Shown one piece after another: positions 25,203 through 33,401 of a stretch of DNA of 45,413 nucleotides. The stretch spans positions 1-45,413 of the forward strand of contig VEQH01000028.1 in assembly GCA_018883325.1 (NCBI GenBank), given 5' to 3'. The translations under genes were made by a program, and so were the position numbers. Under the pieces are notes generated by a model. That model was given only the letters and a program-made list of their open reading frames with translations, had not been told where the DNA came from and ran no database searches. Position 1 is the stretch's first letter; each line of letters opens with the position of its first letter. Source of the DNA: Flavobacteriales bacterium. GTDB taxonomy: Bacteria > Bacteroidota > Bacteroidia > Flavobacteriales_D > Crocinitomicaceae.

Positions 25203-26831
25203 ATGAACCGTAGAGGATTTGTAAAATTATTGGGAACAGCCGCTGTGGGAACGATTTTAACGCGTAATTTACTAGCTTGCGGTAGAAAAAATCCCATTCA
25301 AGTTACCATTGTTGGTGCAGATTTTAAACGCGGACATAGCGTACGTCAAGTTCAAAAACCAAGTTATTTTAACCAAACAATTCAAGTTAAAAATATCATC
25401 GTAGGTGGTGGAATAAGCGGATTGTCAACTGCTTATCACTTGCATGAAATGGGTGAAAAAGATTTCCTTTTATTGGAAATGAATAGTGAAATTGGTGGAA
25501 ATTCAAGTGCTTTGAAAACACCTTATTCTTGGGCTCCACGTGGTGCTCACTATCTTTCTTTACCCAATGAAGATAATTTTCCAATGATTGCTTTTATGCA
25601 AAAACACAAGTTAATTACGGGAGTTGAAGACGGAAAATATGTGTACAATGAAAGACAATTGTGCCATGCTCCCAACGAACGCTTGTTGTATCGTGGACAA
25701 TTTCAAGAAGGCCTAGTTCCAGAATATGGGTTGTCAGAATCTAGTATGACAGAAATTGAACAGTTTTTTAGTTGGATGCGTTCATTAAAAATAGCTATTG
25801 ATTCAAATGACAAACAACAATTTAATGTACCCGTAAGCAGTGGAGCGTTTGAAATGCACGTTGAAAACCTTGATAAGCTAACTTTTTCAGCATTTCTGGC
25901 AGAAAATAAAATTACGAATGAAGAGCTACTTTGGTTTTTAGATTACTGTTGCCGCGATGATTTTGGTGCTGGAATGGACAAAGTTTCCGCTTGGGCAGGA
26001 GTTCATTATTTTGCTGCTCGAAAAGCCAATCCTTACAACGCAGATTCAACCTCTGTTTTGACATGGACGGAAGGTAATTTTCACCTTAGTAAACTACTCG
26101 CTGAATCGGTAAAAGATAAAATTGTTAAGGATGAGGTTGTGCATGAAATGATTGAAACGGATGAAAATGTTGAAGTTCATTCCTATAATCCTATAAAAAA
26201 ATCATGGACAAAATATATTGCCGAAAAAGCGGTAGCTGCTTGTCCTTCCTATGTTTCAAAACATATTCTAAAATCGGAAAATTGGCCTTCAGCTTTCTTC
26301 GATGGTTTTACTCATTTTCCGTGGTTTATCGGGATTGTAACAGTTAAAAAACTTCCTGATACTAAAAACGGAGTTTCTTTAGCTTGGGACAATGTGAAAT
26401 ATGGAACAAAAGGTTTAGGTTATGTTTCAAATCGTCACCAAGAGTTGTCAAAAATGGAAGGACCTTTGGTCTTAAGCGTTTATTTGACCTTGGATGAAAT
26501 GGATGCTGCGGAAGGGCGTAAGCATCTATTTGCAATGGATGAAACGGAAATGCTAAAGCGAATTGTTGACGAATTAAAAGGAATTCATCCTGATATTGAA
26601 GAAGAAATTTTGTCTGTTGACATCCAACGCTGGGGGCACGGAATGATTACACCTGTACCTGGAACTTTGAAAAAACAACTTTCCTACAAGGAATTGACTG
26701 CCAAAGCTAATCGCGTTTTTCTTGCTCATACTGATTATGCAGGTTATTCCATTTTTGAAGAAGGATTTGATGCAGGATTTAAAGCAGCGAACAACTTGAA
26801 GAGTGTGTCACATGAAAGGCTGAAAATATGA
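25203..26831 (+). CDS. Tat-exported, lipobox-bearing FAD-dependent amine oxidase-like protein
   Basis: The 542-aa protein starts MNRRGFVKLLGTAAVGTILT, a twin-arginine signal, and then NLLAC, so C26 could be lipidated. A Rossmann FAD motif follows (IIVGGGISGLSTAYHLHEMG at 65-84, with LLEMNSEIGGN), and the C-terminal HTDYAGYSIFEEGFDAGFKA fits the flavin amine oxidase closing motif. These enzymes oxidise amines or desaturate hydrocarbons; the partner synthase upstream makes an amine substrate attractive, but this is inference. It lies 46 bases after the SpeE-like gene and overlaps the next gene by 4 bases (ATGA). Confidence 0.82.
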   Translation: MNRRGFVKLLGTAAVGTILTRNLLACGRKNPIQVTIVGADFKRGHSVRQVQKPSYFNQTIQVKNIIVGGGISGLSTAYHLHEMGEKDFLLLEMNSEIGGNSSALKTPYSWAPRGAHYLSLPNEDNFPMIAFMQKHKLITGVEDGKYVYNERQLCHAPNERLLYRGQFQEGLVPEYGLSESSMTEIEQFFSWMRSLKIAIDSNDKQQFNVPVSSGAFEMHVENLDKLTFSAFLAENKITNEELLWFLDYCCRDDFGAGMDKVSAWAGVHYFAARKANPYNADSTSVLTWTEGNFHLSKLLAESVKDKIVKDEVVHEMIETDENVEVHSYNPIKKSWTKYIAEKAVAACPSYVSKHILKSENWPSAFFDGFTHFPWFIGIVTVKKLPDTKNGVSLAWDNVKYGTKGLGYVSNRHQELSKMEGPLVLSVYLTLDEMDAAEGRKHLFAMDETEMLKRIVDELKGIHPDIEEEILSVDIQRWGHGMITPVPGTLKKQLSYKELTAKANRVFLAHTDYAGYSIFEEGFDAGFKAANNLKSVSHERLKI

Positions 26832-27892
26832 AATCAAATTGGGTAAATTCGGCACGTTTTGATTTGCTTTGGTTTATAGCACCAATGTTGTTACCACCTT
26901 TGATTGTCTTTTTTATTCCATCTGATTTTTTGAGTAGTCAACGAACAGCTATTTTTCCTTGGTCGTGGGTTTTTATTGTCCTAACTATTGATGTTGCACA
27001 TGTCTACAGTACCGTTTTTAAAACGTATTTTAACAGTAAAGCATTTCAACAACATCGATTGAAATTGTTGTATTTTCCCTTTTTAGTTTGGGTTGGTGGA
27101 GCAGTTGTTTACTCCTTAGAAAGTAAACTTTTTTGGACTTGCGTGGCCTATTTTGCGGTTTATCATTTCATTCGACAGCAATACGGTTTTTTTCGATTAT
27201 ACTCTCTTAAACGAAATGAAAATAAGGCTTTGCGCTTTGGATTGAATTTTTGTTTATACGCATTTATGGTGATTCCAATATTAATTTGGCACGTTCGCGG
27301 ACAACAAAATTTCAATTGGATGACAACAGGTGATTTCTTATATATTAATCTTCCACAGTTTTCTCCTTTTTTGCAAATTACACTTGGTTTAGTGTTGTTT
27401 ATATACCTCTTTTTGGAGACAAACTCAAGGAAAATCAATGGGAATTGGAACATTCCAAGAATGGTATTAGCACTTTCAACTGCATTTTCCTATTACACCT
27501 GTATTGTACTTATCAACAACGATTTCGTGTTTTCATTTGTGAATGTTATTGGTCACGGTATTCCTTATTTTGCGTTGGTTTGGTGGAGTGAAAAAAGACA
27601 ACTTAATGCGGAAAGTGATCCAATTTTAAAAGTTGTATTGTCTAAATGGGGATGGATTTTGTTTTATGCAATAGTGTTTTGTATGGCCTATTTTGAAGAA
27701 GCACTTTGGGATAGTTTATTATACCGAGAACGACCAATGCCATTCGGATGGTTGTATCAGCAACTACCTGCCTTAGATCATCCTATTTTAATTGGAATTG
27801 TTGTGCCACTTTTGATTATGCCACAAATTGTGCACTATATTTTAGATGCTTATATCTGGCGCAAGAACGACAACCAAAAATTTGTGAGTTGA
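26828..27892 (+). CDS. Polytopic membrane protein with intramembrane histidines
   Basis: The 354-aa protein has roughly 9-10 hydrophobic helices. Charged and aromatic residues sit in or next to them in a motif-like way: D55-V-A-H58-V-Y60, Y112-H113-F-I-R116-Q-Q-Y-G120-F, H243-G-I-P-Y, and P332-Q-I-V-H336-Y-I-L-D340. Such spaced His, Asp and Tyr residues suggest a buried metal or heme site, as in membrane hydroxylases or oxidases, but I recognise no named family. The ATG overlaps the stop of the FAD oxidase gene, so co-translation is likely. It closes the cluster; the opposing anti-sigma gene ends 18 bases away. Confidence 0.7.
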   Translation: MKSNWVNSARFDLLWFIAPMLLPPLIVFFIPSDFLSSQRTAIFPWSWVFIVLTIDVAHVYSTVFKTYFNSKAFQQHRLKLLYFPFLVWVGGAVVYSLESKLFWTCVAYFAVYHFIRQQYGFFRLYSLKRNENKALRFGLNFCLYAFMVIPILIWHVRGQQNFNWMTTGDFLYINLPQFSPFLQITLGLVLFIYLFLETNSRKINGNWNIPRMVLALSTAFSYYTCIVLINNDFVFSFVNVIGHGIPYFALVWWSEKRQLNAESDPILKVVLSKWGWILFYAIVFCMAYFEEALWDSLLYRERPMPFGWLYQQLPALDHPILIGIVVPLLIMPQIVHYILDAYIWRKNDNQKFVS

Positions 27893-27910
27893 GAAAAGAG
27901 TTTCATTTTT

Positions 27911-28516
27911 TTACTTATCCATAATTGAAAAAATTAAATTATTTGGTGCGTTTAAACTAGCGTCTTCTTTCATCGATAAACTATTGACTTTGAATAAATC
28001 GCTGGTTAATTCAGGTAATTGAAAGGAATTTTGAGCTTCTAAAAGTCGTGTTTCTGGTGGAAGTTGGTTGTTTTCGGAACGATTTAAAAAAACAGTGTCG
28101 TAAATAATTGTTGCTGTTTGTTGTCCTTTCTCAACGAAATAAATCGTGTCGTGGACAACTTTGAAAACAGTATTTGGTTTTGTTGCTGTTTCTCGGTACA
28201 CGATTTTTGTCTGAACGGAATTGGATGGCCAAATCAATACAAAAAATATTATTACTGCCGCCACTGCAATCAGTGCTTGATACAATGGAATCACCAATCC
28301 TTTCTTTGGATTTTGAGGTAAAATCAAAGGTTTAACAGTAGGAATTGAAAGCGTGTTTTCGCTGGTTTCCACAATAATCGAACGTTGAAAATCATAAGTT
28401 TCCTGAGAAAAATGAGAGAGAACAAAATGACGTTCTTCCGTTGTGAGTGCATCGAAATTTTTAGATTCCAATAATTCCAATAAGCGTTCTTCAGCGTTTG
28501 AAAGTTCCTTTTCCAT
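27911..28516 (-). CDS. Probable anti-sigma factor
   Basis: The 201-aa protein has an acidic N-terminal cytoplasmic part (MEKELSNAEERLLELLESKN), one membrane helix (79-96, ALIAVAAVIIFFVLIWP) and a periplasmic tail of about 100 residues. It begins one base after the stop of an ECF sigma gene, the standard arrangement for a membrane anti-sigma factor. No zinc-binding HxxxCxxC motif is present. The call rests on context and topology. Confidence 0.65.
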   Translation of the reverse strand: MEKELSNAEERLLELLESKNFDALTTEERHFVLSHFSQETYDFQRSIIVETSENTLSIPTVKPLILPQNPKKGLVIPLYQALIAVAAVIIFFVLIWPSNSVQTKIVYRETATKPNTVFKVVHDTIYFVEKGQQTATIIYDTVFLNRSENNQLPPETRLLEAQNSFQLPELTSDLFKVNSLSMKEDASLNAPNNLIFSIMDK

Positions 28517-28517
28517 T

Positions 28518-29111
28518 TTAGTTTAATTTAAATAATTGTGATTCATTACGCGGGTCAAATCCCTTCATTTGTAAAGCGATTTTTTGAGTGGCGTAAAATA
28601 AACGCGATTTAACCGTACCTAATGATGTTTCCATAATGTCAGCGATTTCTTGAAGTGAAAAATGTTCCATATAACGCAACACGAAAACAGTTTTTTGTCC
28701 GAAATCTAAAGTTTCAATGCTTCTGTTTAACAATTCATTAAAATGTGCTTTTTCTGCTAAATCTTCTGAAAAATGAACCGAACGATTGAAGGCTGGACTT
28801 TCCGCATTTAAACTACTAAATGCAGCGTGACGAAAAGAGGTTTTACACATATTACTTGCGATGGTAAATATCCAAGTGTAGAATTTTTTTGAAGGATCAA
28901 ACAAGTGTTTTTTCTCTAAAATGCGCAGGAAAATTTCTTGTACGAAGTCTTGTGCTAAATCAACATCTTTTTGCAGCATCTTAATGAAATAACCGAGCAA
29001 TTTCTGACTGTAACGTCGATGTAATTCCATCAAAGCATCCGAAGAATGATGGTCCATTACTTGAACCATCAACTCTTCGTCCGTTTTTTTATGTAGATTA
29101 TTTTGGAACAA
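28518..29111 (-). CDS. ECF-type RNA polymerase sigma factor
   Basis: The 197-aa protein contains region 2 (ALMELHRRYSQKLLGYFIKM, then DFVQEIFLRILEKKHLF and FYTWIFTIASNMCK) and region 4 (FVLRYMEHFSLQEIADIMET, then SLGTVKSRLFYATQKI). The start is TTG 29111; upstream there are only four more codons before a stop, none of them ATG. It begins 7 bases after the stop of the SUMF1-domain gene, so all three genes are likely one transcript. Confidence 0.9.
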   Translation of the reverse strand: MFQNNLHKKTDEELMVQVMDHHSSDALMELHRRYSQKLLGYFIKMLQKDVDLAQDFVQEIFLRILEKKHLFDPSKKFYTWIFTIASNMCKTSFRHAAFSSLNAESPAFNRSVHFSEDLAEKAHFNELLNRSIETLDFGQKTVFVLRYMEHFSLQEIADIMETSLGTVKSRLFYATQKIALQMKGFDPRNESQLFKLN

Positions 29112-29118
29112 GCTGCTA

Positions 29119-31026
29119 CTATTTTACTACGATTTCCATTACAATACGAAAGCCGATTCCTGGATCTGCGCTAGTATAAGTTTGTTGCTTATCAAAGGTA
29201 CATTCATCGAAAGTGTTGTACCAAGAGCCGCCTTTTGCAATTCCCTTTTTATCAATCATTTCAGCTGCATTTCCAAAAGTATTGTACAAGCCTATTTTGT
29301 TTGAAACATAACTTCCTATTGAAGCAGTATGAAAAGCGCCATCGTCAAAATATTTACCTTCTGCAACTTTTATGTTTCCAAGGTAGCATTTATTAGAGTT
29401 TAGAATATTATCATTGGGAAAAGGTGTTTTTGCGTTCGCATTTCCAGAACCTGCTGCTAATTTCCATTCTTGTTCGCTTGGTAAACGAAAAATGACCTGT
29501 GTGTATTTGCGTTTACGTTGTGAGTTATACTGCTGTGTTAACCAATCGCAGTAAGCTTTTGCACCTTCGTAACTTATATTTACAATCGGATAATTCGCAT
29601 AAGCGGGATGATGGTGATAGTTTTCTACCATTGGATCATTAAAGGAATATTTGAATTTATTGAACCAACCTGAGGAATCGTAAATAGCACTTTTGTACAG
29701 TTCAATTTTACCAGATCGCTGCAAATTAGTGAGGAATTTTTTATAGTCTTGGTTACTTGTTTCAAATTTAGCCACATAGACTTTCTCATTTATTTGCAGC
29801 ATATTCTTTTCAATTGTTTTCACATCTAAAAGTGTTGAAAGCATGGTTGAATTGGAAGCTTTATCGTCCTCAAATAATTCTTGCACTTCACTTTGCAAAC
29901 CTGAATTCTCACTGATTGAAATGATGTATTTTTCCAGTTGATTTGCTTTTCCAAATTCTTCACTTTCTTGGTAATGTTTGTGAAGTTTTAAAAAAGCAGG
30001 GAGATAAGTTTCGTTGAAGCCACACACCACTTTATCCGAAATATTGTAGGAAAAAACGGCTGTTAAATGATCCAGTAAATAGCGTTTTTCGACATTGCGT
30101 TTAATGGTTGAAAGGTTGTCAATTGGTTCTTGACCGTATTTGTAAGCCAATCCCGTGAGGTACAATTTATCGCCCCATTTTTCTTTAAAAGTTTCAATTC
30201 CAGTTGCAGCAACATACACCGGATTTTTTCCACTAAAGACATGATTGAAAATTGCTGTTTTATTTTCCTCTAACCCCAAACCGCCTTCAAAAGCCTTGAT
30301 TGGCAATTCTGAATAGCCCAATTCTTTCAATAATTTATTGCGGTAATCATCCATCAAAAACAAGGACGTATTTATAACTGTAACGTCTTTTCGAAACTGT
30401 TTCGAGGCTTGTACAATCCAAGTTGCATACGTGTCGTTGTCGCCAACTGTAAACAAAATGGCGTTTGGTTCCAATTCAGCTAATACATTATAAGCCCAGT
30501 TTAAAATTCCAGCAGGAATAAGGTTGCTATTGAAACATTTTTGAGCGAATTTCTCTTGTTCTAAACGATTGCGTTCTACTTCATAATACAACATAAGGCC
30601 ATCAAATGCTCGTGCATCGTTTGGACTAATTTGATGCGCTTTCAATAAAAAAGCACTTTCTTTCATCAAGTCTCCGTTCCAAAAATTAAGGTGATTTGCT
30701 TCAAAAGTATTAGGAATAATTTTCATTGCTTCTTCCGCAATTTGGTCGCATTTATTTTTGTATTCCTCTCTTTTTTTATCCACATCCACATTGGGCATAT
30801 AATACGAATTGGAAAGGTTTTTCAAAGCACGAGTAGCCGCAAAATAATTGTACCACGCCTCGGGATTTGTTTTGTTTTTATCAATTTCAGCTTTCCAAAG
30901 TTGCTGTTGTTGTTCGTACCAAGAAATTTCTTGAACTTCTTTCGTTATGCTGTAAACTGTTTCTTTTTGCTGTGCGACAAGTTGCCCGAATACAAACAAA
31001 TAGAAAGCAAAGAATATTTTTTTCAT
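29119..31026 (-). CDS. Secreted protein with DUF2723-like GDNDT domain and SUMF1 domain
   Basis: The 635-aa protein has a signal peptide (MKKIFFAFYLFVFGQLVAQ) and a helical, TPR-like N-terminal part. Residues 187-325 resemble the soluble C-terminal part of DUF2723 membrane proteins: NAILFTVGDNDTYATWIVQA (GDNDT at 195-199), RKDVTVINTSLF and YLTGLAYKYGQ. Residues 415-632 form a formylglycine-generating-enzyme/SUMF1 domain (YVAKFETSNQDYKKF, FRLPSEQEWKLAAGSG, IAKGGSWYNT, GIGFRIVME). The paired catalytic cysteines of true FGE are not recognisable, so a binding or structural role is more likely. It heads an operon with an ECF sigma factor and a probable anti-sigma factor. Confidence 0.78.
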   Translation of the reverse strand: MKKIFFAFYLFVFGQLVAQQKETVYSITKEVQEISWYEQQQQLWKAEIDKNKTNPEAWYNYFAATRALKNLSNSYYMPNVDVDKKREEYKNKCDQIAEEAMKIIPNTFEANHLNFWNGDLMKESAFLLKAHQISPNDARAFDGLMLYYEVERNRLEQEKFAQKCFNSNLIPAGILNWAYNVLAELEPNAILFTVGDNDTYATWIVQASKQFRKDVTVINTSLFLMDDYRNKLLKELGYSELPIKAFEGGLGLEENKTAIFNHVFSGKNPVYVAATGIETFKEKWGDKLYLTGLAYKYGQEPIDNLSTIKRNVEKRYLLDHLTAVFSYNISDKVVCGFNETYLPAFLKLHKHYQESEEFGKANQLEKYIISISENSGLQSEVQELFEDDKASNSTMLSTLLDVKTIEKNMLQINEKVYVAKFETSNQDYKKFLTNLQRSGKIELYKSAIYDSSGWFNKFKYSFNDPMVENYHHHPAYANYPIVNISYEGAKAYCDWLTQQYNSQRKRKYTQVIFRLPSEQEWKLAAGSGNANAKTPFPNDNILNSNKCYLGNIKVAEGKYFDDGAFHTASIGSYVSNKIGLYNTFGNAAEMIDKKGIAKGGSWYNTFDECTFDKQQTYTSADPGIGFRIVMEIVVK

Positions 31027-31241
31027 TGTATTAAAATTAAGATTTATGATTCAAAAATGAGCTTTGAGTTTCGAAATTCGGAGGTATTACTCAGAAGTCT
31101 TGAAAAGGTTCAAAGGAATGAAAAAGATTTATTTTGATTTTTAAACGAATTAAACCGAATATGTGTATCCGCTTGTTTCCCTAAGCTTGTTTGAAACGAA
31201 CTCAAATTGAATTTACTATTTTAATTGAAATTTCATCTAAC

Positions 31242-31355
31242 AAGATTCCTCACCTTGTTCGGAATGACCCTTCGGTTAGACTAGGTGGCGAAAATGCGAA
31301 GCATTTTCGCAAGACTATATTGAAGCAAGTCTTTCCGAACGGAGTGAGGAATCTT
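31242..31355. repeat. Palindromic intergenic repeat with 23-bp arms
   Basis: AAGATTCCTCACCTTGTTCGGAA (arm at 31242-31264, given here in the plus sense) faces its near-perfect reverse complement at 31333-31355 (21 of 23 bases). Between them lies a perfect 10-bp hairpin, GCGAAAATGC-GAA-GCATTTTCGC (31288-31310). GAGGAATC-type palindromes of this kind are known as dispersed intergenic repeats in several phyla. Confidence 0.8.
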
Positions 31356-31450
31356 TTGAAAAACAGTTATTATAATTCGAGATTTTAAAGCAGTCTATAG
31401 GGACATATAATGAGACCACAAAAACACCTTCGATGGAAAATCTCAATAAA

Positions 31451-31761
31451 AACCTAAGTTCGATTATTAAAATTGGATTCAGACCGCTCAGAAACAATGA
31501 GTTACGAGCAATGCTTTTGAAGGTTTACCTTCGGTGCTACTCCGTGGTGTCGGGATAAATCGATAAAGCGTGGTGAAGTAAATCGTTGTTTATCAGCGGA
31601 AAACTTTACCGCTTTACATAAAAACCAGTTAGATTGCGTTGTTTCCTCTCAATTTAGTCCGCTACCGCGTAGCAGCAACGAAGTTAAATCTTCGAGAAAA
31701 CGCCTTGTCTAACAGATTTTTATGTTAATCTGAATTTCAATTTTACAATCGAACTCAGGTT
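31451..31761. repeat. 311-bp nested inverted-repeat element (MITE-like)
   Basis: Outer arms at 31451-31482 (AACCTAAGTTCGATT...) and 31730-31761 are inverted copies with a few mismatches and two one-base gaps. Inner arms at 31616-31650 (ACATAAAAACCAGTTAGATT...) and 31694-31725 are also inverted copies, roughly 80% alike. Small perfect hairpins lie inside: GAAGGT-TT-ACCTTC (31519-31532) and GCTAC-CGC-GTAGC (31661-31673). No coding frame of note occurs. The element could be a non-autonomous mobile element or a structured RNA. Confidence 0.65.
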
Positions 31762-31904
31762 AAAAGTGTTGTTTTGTGTCAATTACCAATCCATTGGGGA
31801 AAGTAACGGATAAGCATAAAATCGAAAATGTTAAAATTCAAGATTTAGGTATTGAACATAAATGTCGAACAAAATATTATTTCTATTTTTATCAAAATTG
31901 ATTT

Positions 31905-33401
31905 TTGACCTACGGAAGATTACTATATTTTGTATTATTTGTTTTTTCATTTCTGAATCTACAAGCACAAAATGCGGAAGAAAATAAAGCTCAAGTAGAA
32001 GAAATCAAGCAGCAACTTATTGATGAAAATTTAAAGTTCACTTCTAGTCAGGAGTTGAATTCTACCCAAAACGAAATTTACAAAAAGAAGCACAAACAAA
32101 AGATTGACGCTGAATTAAAAATCCTAAGTTCAGATGCAATCATCGCAAGTGGTGAACTTTATTTGAAAATCAATTCCATTTTTGATAAAATCGTTAAAGC
32201 TAATCCTGAAATACCTCAAAACACTCGTTTAGTTCTTTATCGTTCCAATGATTTCAATGCCTTTACAATGGGCGACAATGTTGTGTTTATTCACATTGGA
32301 CTTTTGCAAGATTTGAAAAATGAAGCTCAAATTGCACTTGTTATCAGTCATGAAATTGCACACAACACGCTTAGACACGTTGAAGAATCTTTGATTGAAT
32401 CAGTTAAAAGGGAAACAGATAAAGAATTAGAGAAAGAAATAAGTGGAATTTTAAGAACTGAATATGGTAAAGTAAGTTCGTTGAATGCATTGTTGTTACC
32501 TCGAATTTTAGAGTCACGTGAAAAATCTAGGTCGCATGAGTTTGAAGCAGATTCTTTGGGTTTATTGTATATAAAAAATGCTCAGTTTAATCTTTCAGAT
32601 GCACTTTCAATGTTTCATGTGATGGAAAGAAAAAGTAAAAACGCTTCTGATTCATTGAATTACAGCTCGTTTTTTCATTTTGAAACAATTCCAACTATTC
32701 AATCCTTGGATTCAGAATACGAACGCGAAAGTTCTTTGGGAACGTTTACAAAAGATGATTCTAAATTGCCTTATTTGGCAACGCATCCGTATGAAAGAGA
32801 TCGATTTTACAGGTTGGCTACCATTTTGAAAGTAGACACAACTTTTAAAACGTATGAACCAAAGCAAGATTCATTTCATCAATTGTTGAAACAGCAAGTC
32901 GGAATGGAAATGATTCAGAATTCCTGGCGAAATAAAAACATAAGCGAGGTAATTTATTATGCTATTAATTTTCTCGAAAAAAATCCGGAAAACGAAGAAG
33001 CGAAACAATATTTAGCATTGGCGTTTAAAACTTTAAGTTATTTTAAACGAAAACGAGTTGCAGGGAAATTTCTTCAATTACAAAATCCAAAATTCCCAGA
33101 AGATTTTGATAGAGTTTGTGCGCTTACTTACGCAATTTCTCCTTCAGATTGCAATGCCTTATTTGACATTTACAAAAAACAGATTTCTCAATTCCATTCA
33201 CCTCAAAGTGAAGTTGTAGAAATTATTCAACATATTGAGAGTGAATCTTATGATTTGTTAGAAATTACTTATCGAGATAACAAAGAAGTCATTTATAATT
33301 CTAAGCTTAGCTTTATATTAGAAGAAATTGAAATTCAATTGAATAATAGCAATATGAAATTGAATTTTATAGTACCAAAATCAAAATCCAAACAAAAATG
33401 A
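31905..33401 (+). CDS. Secreted M48-family zinc metalloprotease
   Basis: The 498-aa protein starts at TTG 31905, the only usable start because an in-frame TGA lies two codons upstream; it gives a signal peptide (MTYGRLLYFVLFVFSFLNLQ, then AQ). The catalytic motif is H149-E-I-A-H153 in VISHEIAHNTLRHVEE, and the third ligand is in SRSHEFEADSLGLLYI. The FTMGDNVVFIHIGLL strand before it is typical of M48B/BepA-like peptidases. The C-terminal third is helical and repeat-like (ENEEAKQYLALAFKTLSYF). A role in periplasmic or outer-membrane protein quality control is inferred. It overlaps the next gene by 4 bases. Confidence 0.85.
   Translation: MTYGRLLYFVLFVFSFLNLQAQNAEENKAQVEEIKQQLIDENLKFTSSQELNSTQNEIYKKKHKQKIDAELKILSSDAIIASGELYLKINSIFDKIVKANPEIPQNTRLVLYRSNDFNAFTMGDNVVFIHIGLLQDLKNEAQIALVISHEIAHNTLRHVEESLIESVKRETDKELEKEISGILRTEYGKVSSLNALLLPRILESREKSRSHEFEADSLGLLYIKNAQFNLSDALSMFHVMERKSKNASDSLNYSSFFHFETIPTIQSLDSEYERESSLGTFTKDDSKLPYLATHPYERDRFYRLATILKVDTTFKTYEPKQDSFHQLLKQQVGMEMIQNSWRNKNISEVIYYAINFLEKNPENEEAKQYLALAFKTLSYFKRKRVAGKFLQLQNPKFPEDFDRVCALTYAISPSDCNALFDIYKKQISQFHSPQSEVVEIIQHIESESYDLLEITYRDNKEVIYNSKLSFILEEIEIQLNNSNMKLNFIVPKSKSKQK

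Larger units (their letters stand above)
31027..31904. other. Long non-coding spacer
   Basis: The 878 bases between the divergent SUMF1 and M48 genes hold no convincing gene. Two short open frames (31191-31388 plus and 31315-31497 minus) run through palindromic repeats and have no family resemblance. The spacer is occupied mainly by the two inverted-repeat elements listed separately. Confidence 0.7.

Noticed and set aside
21958..27892. Calling the cluster a phage-defence system
   Set aside because: No nuclease, NTPase, TIR or toxin-like domain is present; only membrane and amine chemistry can be supported.
30691..31137. 148-aa plus-strand gene
   Set aside because: It is mostly antisense to the well-supported SUMF1-domain gene and its Phe/Ile-rich translation is what an antisense frame of AT-rich coding DNA gives.
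31191..31497. Two small genes in the long spacer
   Set aside because: Both frames run through palindromic repeats, resemble no family and lack promoters or coupling.
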